This document shows positions 63,597 through 64,000 of a stretch of DNA of 64,000 nt, one piece after another. Numbering within the stretch: the first letter of the stretch is position 1; each line of letters starts with the position of its first letter. The DNA is taken from NCBI GenBank assembly GCA_029783825.1, contig JAREIK010017820.1:2243001-2307000 (forward strand), written 5' to 3'. The position numbers and the translations under genes are program-made. The DNA comes from Sapria himalayana. Its lineage: Eukaryota; Streptophyta; Magnoliopsida; Malpighiales; Rafflesiaceae. The notes beneath the pieces are model-generated. The model was not told where the DNA came from. It was given only the letters and a program-made list of their open reading frames with translations, and searched no databases.

Positions 63597-64000
63597 TAGA
63601 GGTGTTAAATGGGCCTAGTTACCCGGTCACAACCTAAGACACGACATGAATTAGTCATTCTAGGCTCAGCATGATACAATCCAGATCTATGCATAAACTT
63701 GAACTATGTTAGCCAAGGTTTAACTCATGTCATCCTAGGTTGGAGGTTGGTGTGTCTCTTGCTAAATCAAGCATGACCCACCTGCTTAACCAGGTGGTAT
63801 GGTCTACCATCACAATGATCCATAACTAGGGATAGTGGCTCATGGGTCATGGTTCATGCCCGATCTAGTAACTGCCCAAAAGGGCATTTGTTTTAAATGC
63901 ATAGACTCGATAGGTTGTTTTTACAAAAAAAAAAAAAAAAAAACAGGCCCCCAGGAGCTAGGTTCAGCTTATGTGGCCTTTGTTTATGTTTGAAGCCTTT
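63597..64000 (+). mobile_element. Left end of the hAT nest, second copy (cut by window)
   Basis: It starts tagaggtgttaaatgggcc and matches 36585-36979, including the poly-A run (63927-63944). The rest lies outside the window. Confidence 0.8.

Larger units (their letters stand above)
53418..64000 (+). repeat. Copy 2 of the large direct repeat, running off the window
   Basis: It is collinear with 26164-36979 at an offset of 27.25 kb at the left and 27.01 kb at the right. Detectable homology starts right at the target-site copy of the copia element. Stretches 53420-55700, 57240-62020 and other AT-rich parts hold no gene I can defend. Short ORFs shared with copy 1, such as the minus-strand one at 60160-60372, look like chance frames. 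Confidence 0.93.

Noticed and set aside
1..64000. CRISPR arrays, bacterial operons, rRNA or tRNA genes
   Set aside because: The repeats present are minisatellites or transposon ends without regular unique spacers; no rRNA sequence or tRNA cloverleaf was recognised; the gene structure is that of a plant nucleus.

Overview
This looks like nuclear DNA of a flowering plant. It is very AT-rich, full of broken transposons, and carries plant-type Ty1/copia and Ty3/gypsy retroelements with an initiator-Met-tRNA primer site, several hAT elements with 8-base target duplications, and pieces of a CDC48C/NVL-type AAA ATPase gene. I cannot name the species from sequence alone. There are no bacterial features.

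Left third (1-19215): one broken AAA ATPase locus. The first ATPase module (D1) lies on the + strand at about 2512-3818. The second (D2) lies on the + strand at 18059-19215. The donor after 3818 and the acceptor before 18059 match in phase and in protein context (SMADFE / EAVSMIQPSLRREG), so 3819-18058 reads as one 14.2-kb intron swollen by transposons: a GC-rich repeat element, a gypsy pol relic, nested hAT elements and minisatellites. A second D1 copy lies in inverted orientation at 1-2140, giving an inverted repeat of about 2.1-kb arms around a spacer of about 370 bases. All copies have stops or frameshifts.

Middle (19216-43100): decayed mobile DNA. It holds a copia relic (about 21884-24790), then the first copy (26164-36979) of a segment repeated at 53418-64000. 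This segment contains gypsy gag remains, a 58-bp minisatellite and an N-truncated hAT transposase. At 36585-42292 a hAT nest interrupts that transposase, whose reading resumes on the far side.

43198-43803 holds the only intact gene-like unit: a 118-codon single-exon ORF with a TATA-like box, a good start context and seven TTGAC (W-box core) motifs in a degenerate tandem array upstream. The protein weakly resembles part of plant eIF4B.

Right third (43804-64000): a minus-strand gypsy RT/RNase H relic, a small hAT element (47718-48131), and a fairly young minus-strand copia element (48870-53417) whose central pol block is inverted. Directly against its 5' LTR starts the second copy of the repeated segment, offset about 27.0-27.25 kb from the first and running off the window. 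The intact gene may therefore have a sister copy about 27 kb further right, outside the window.
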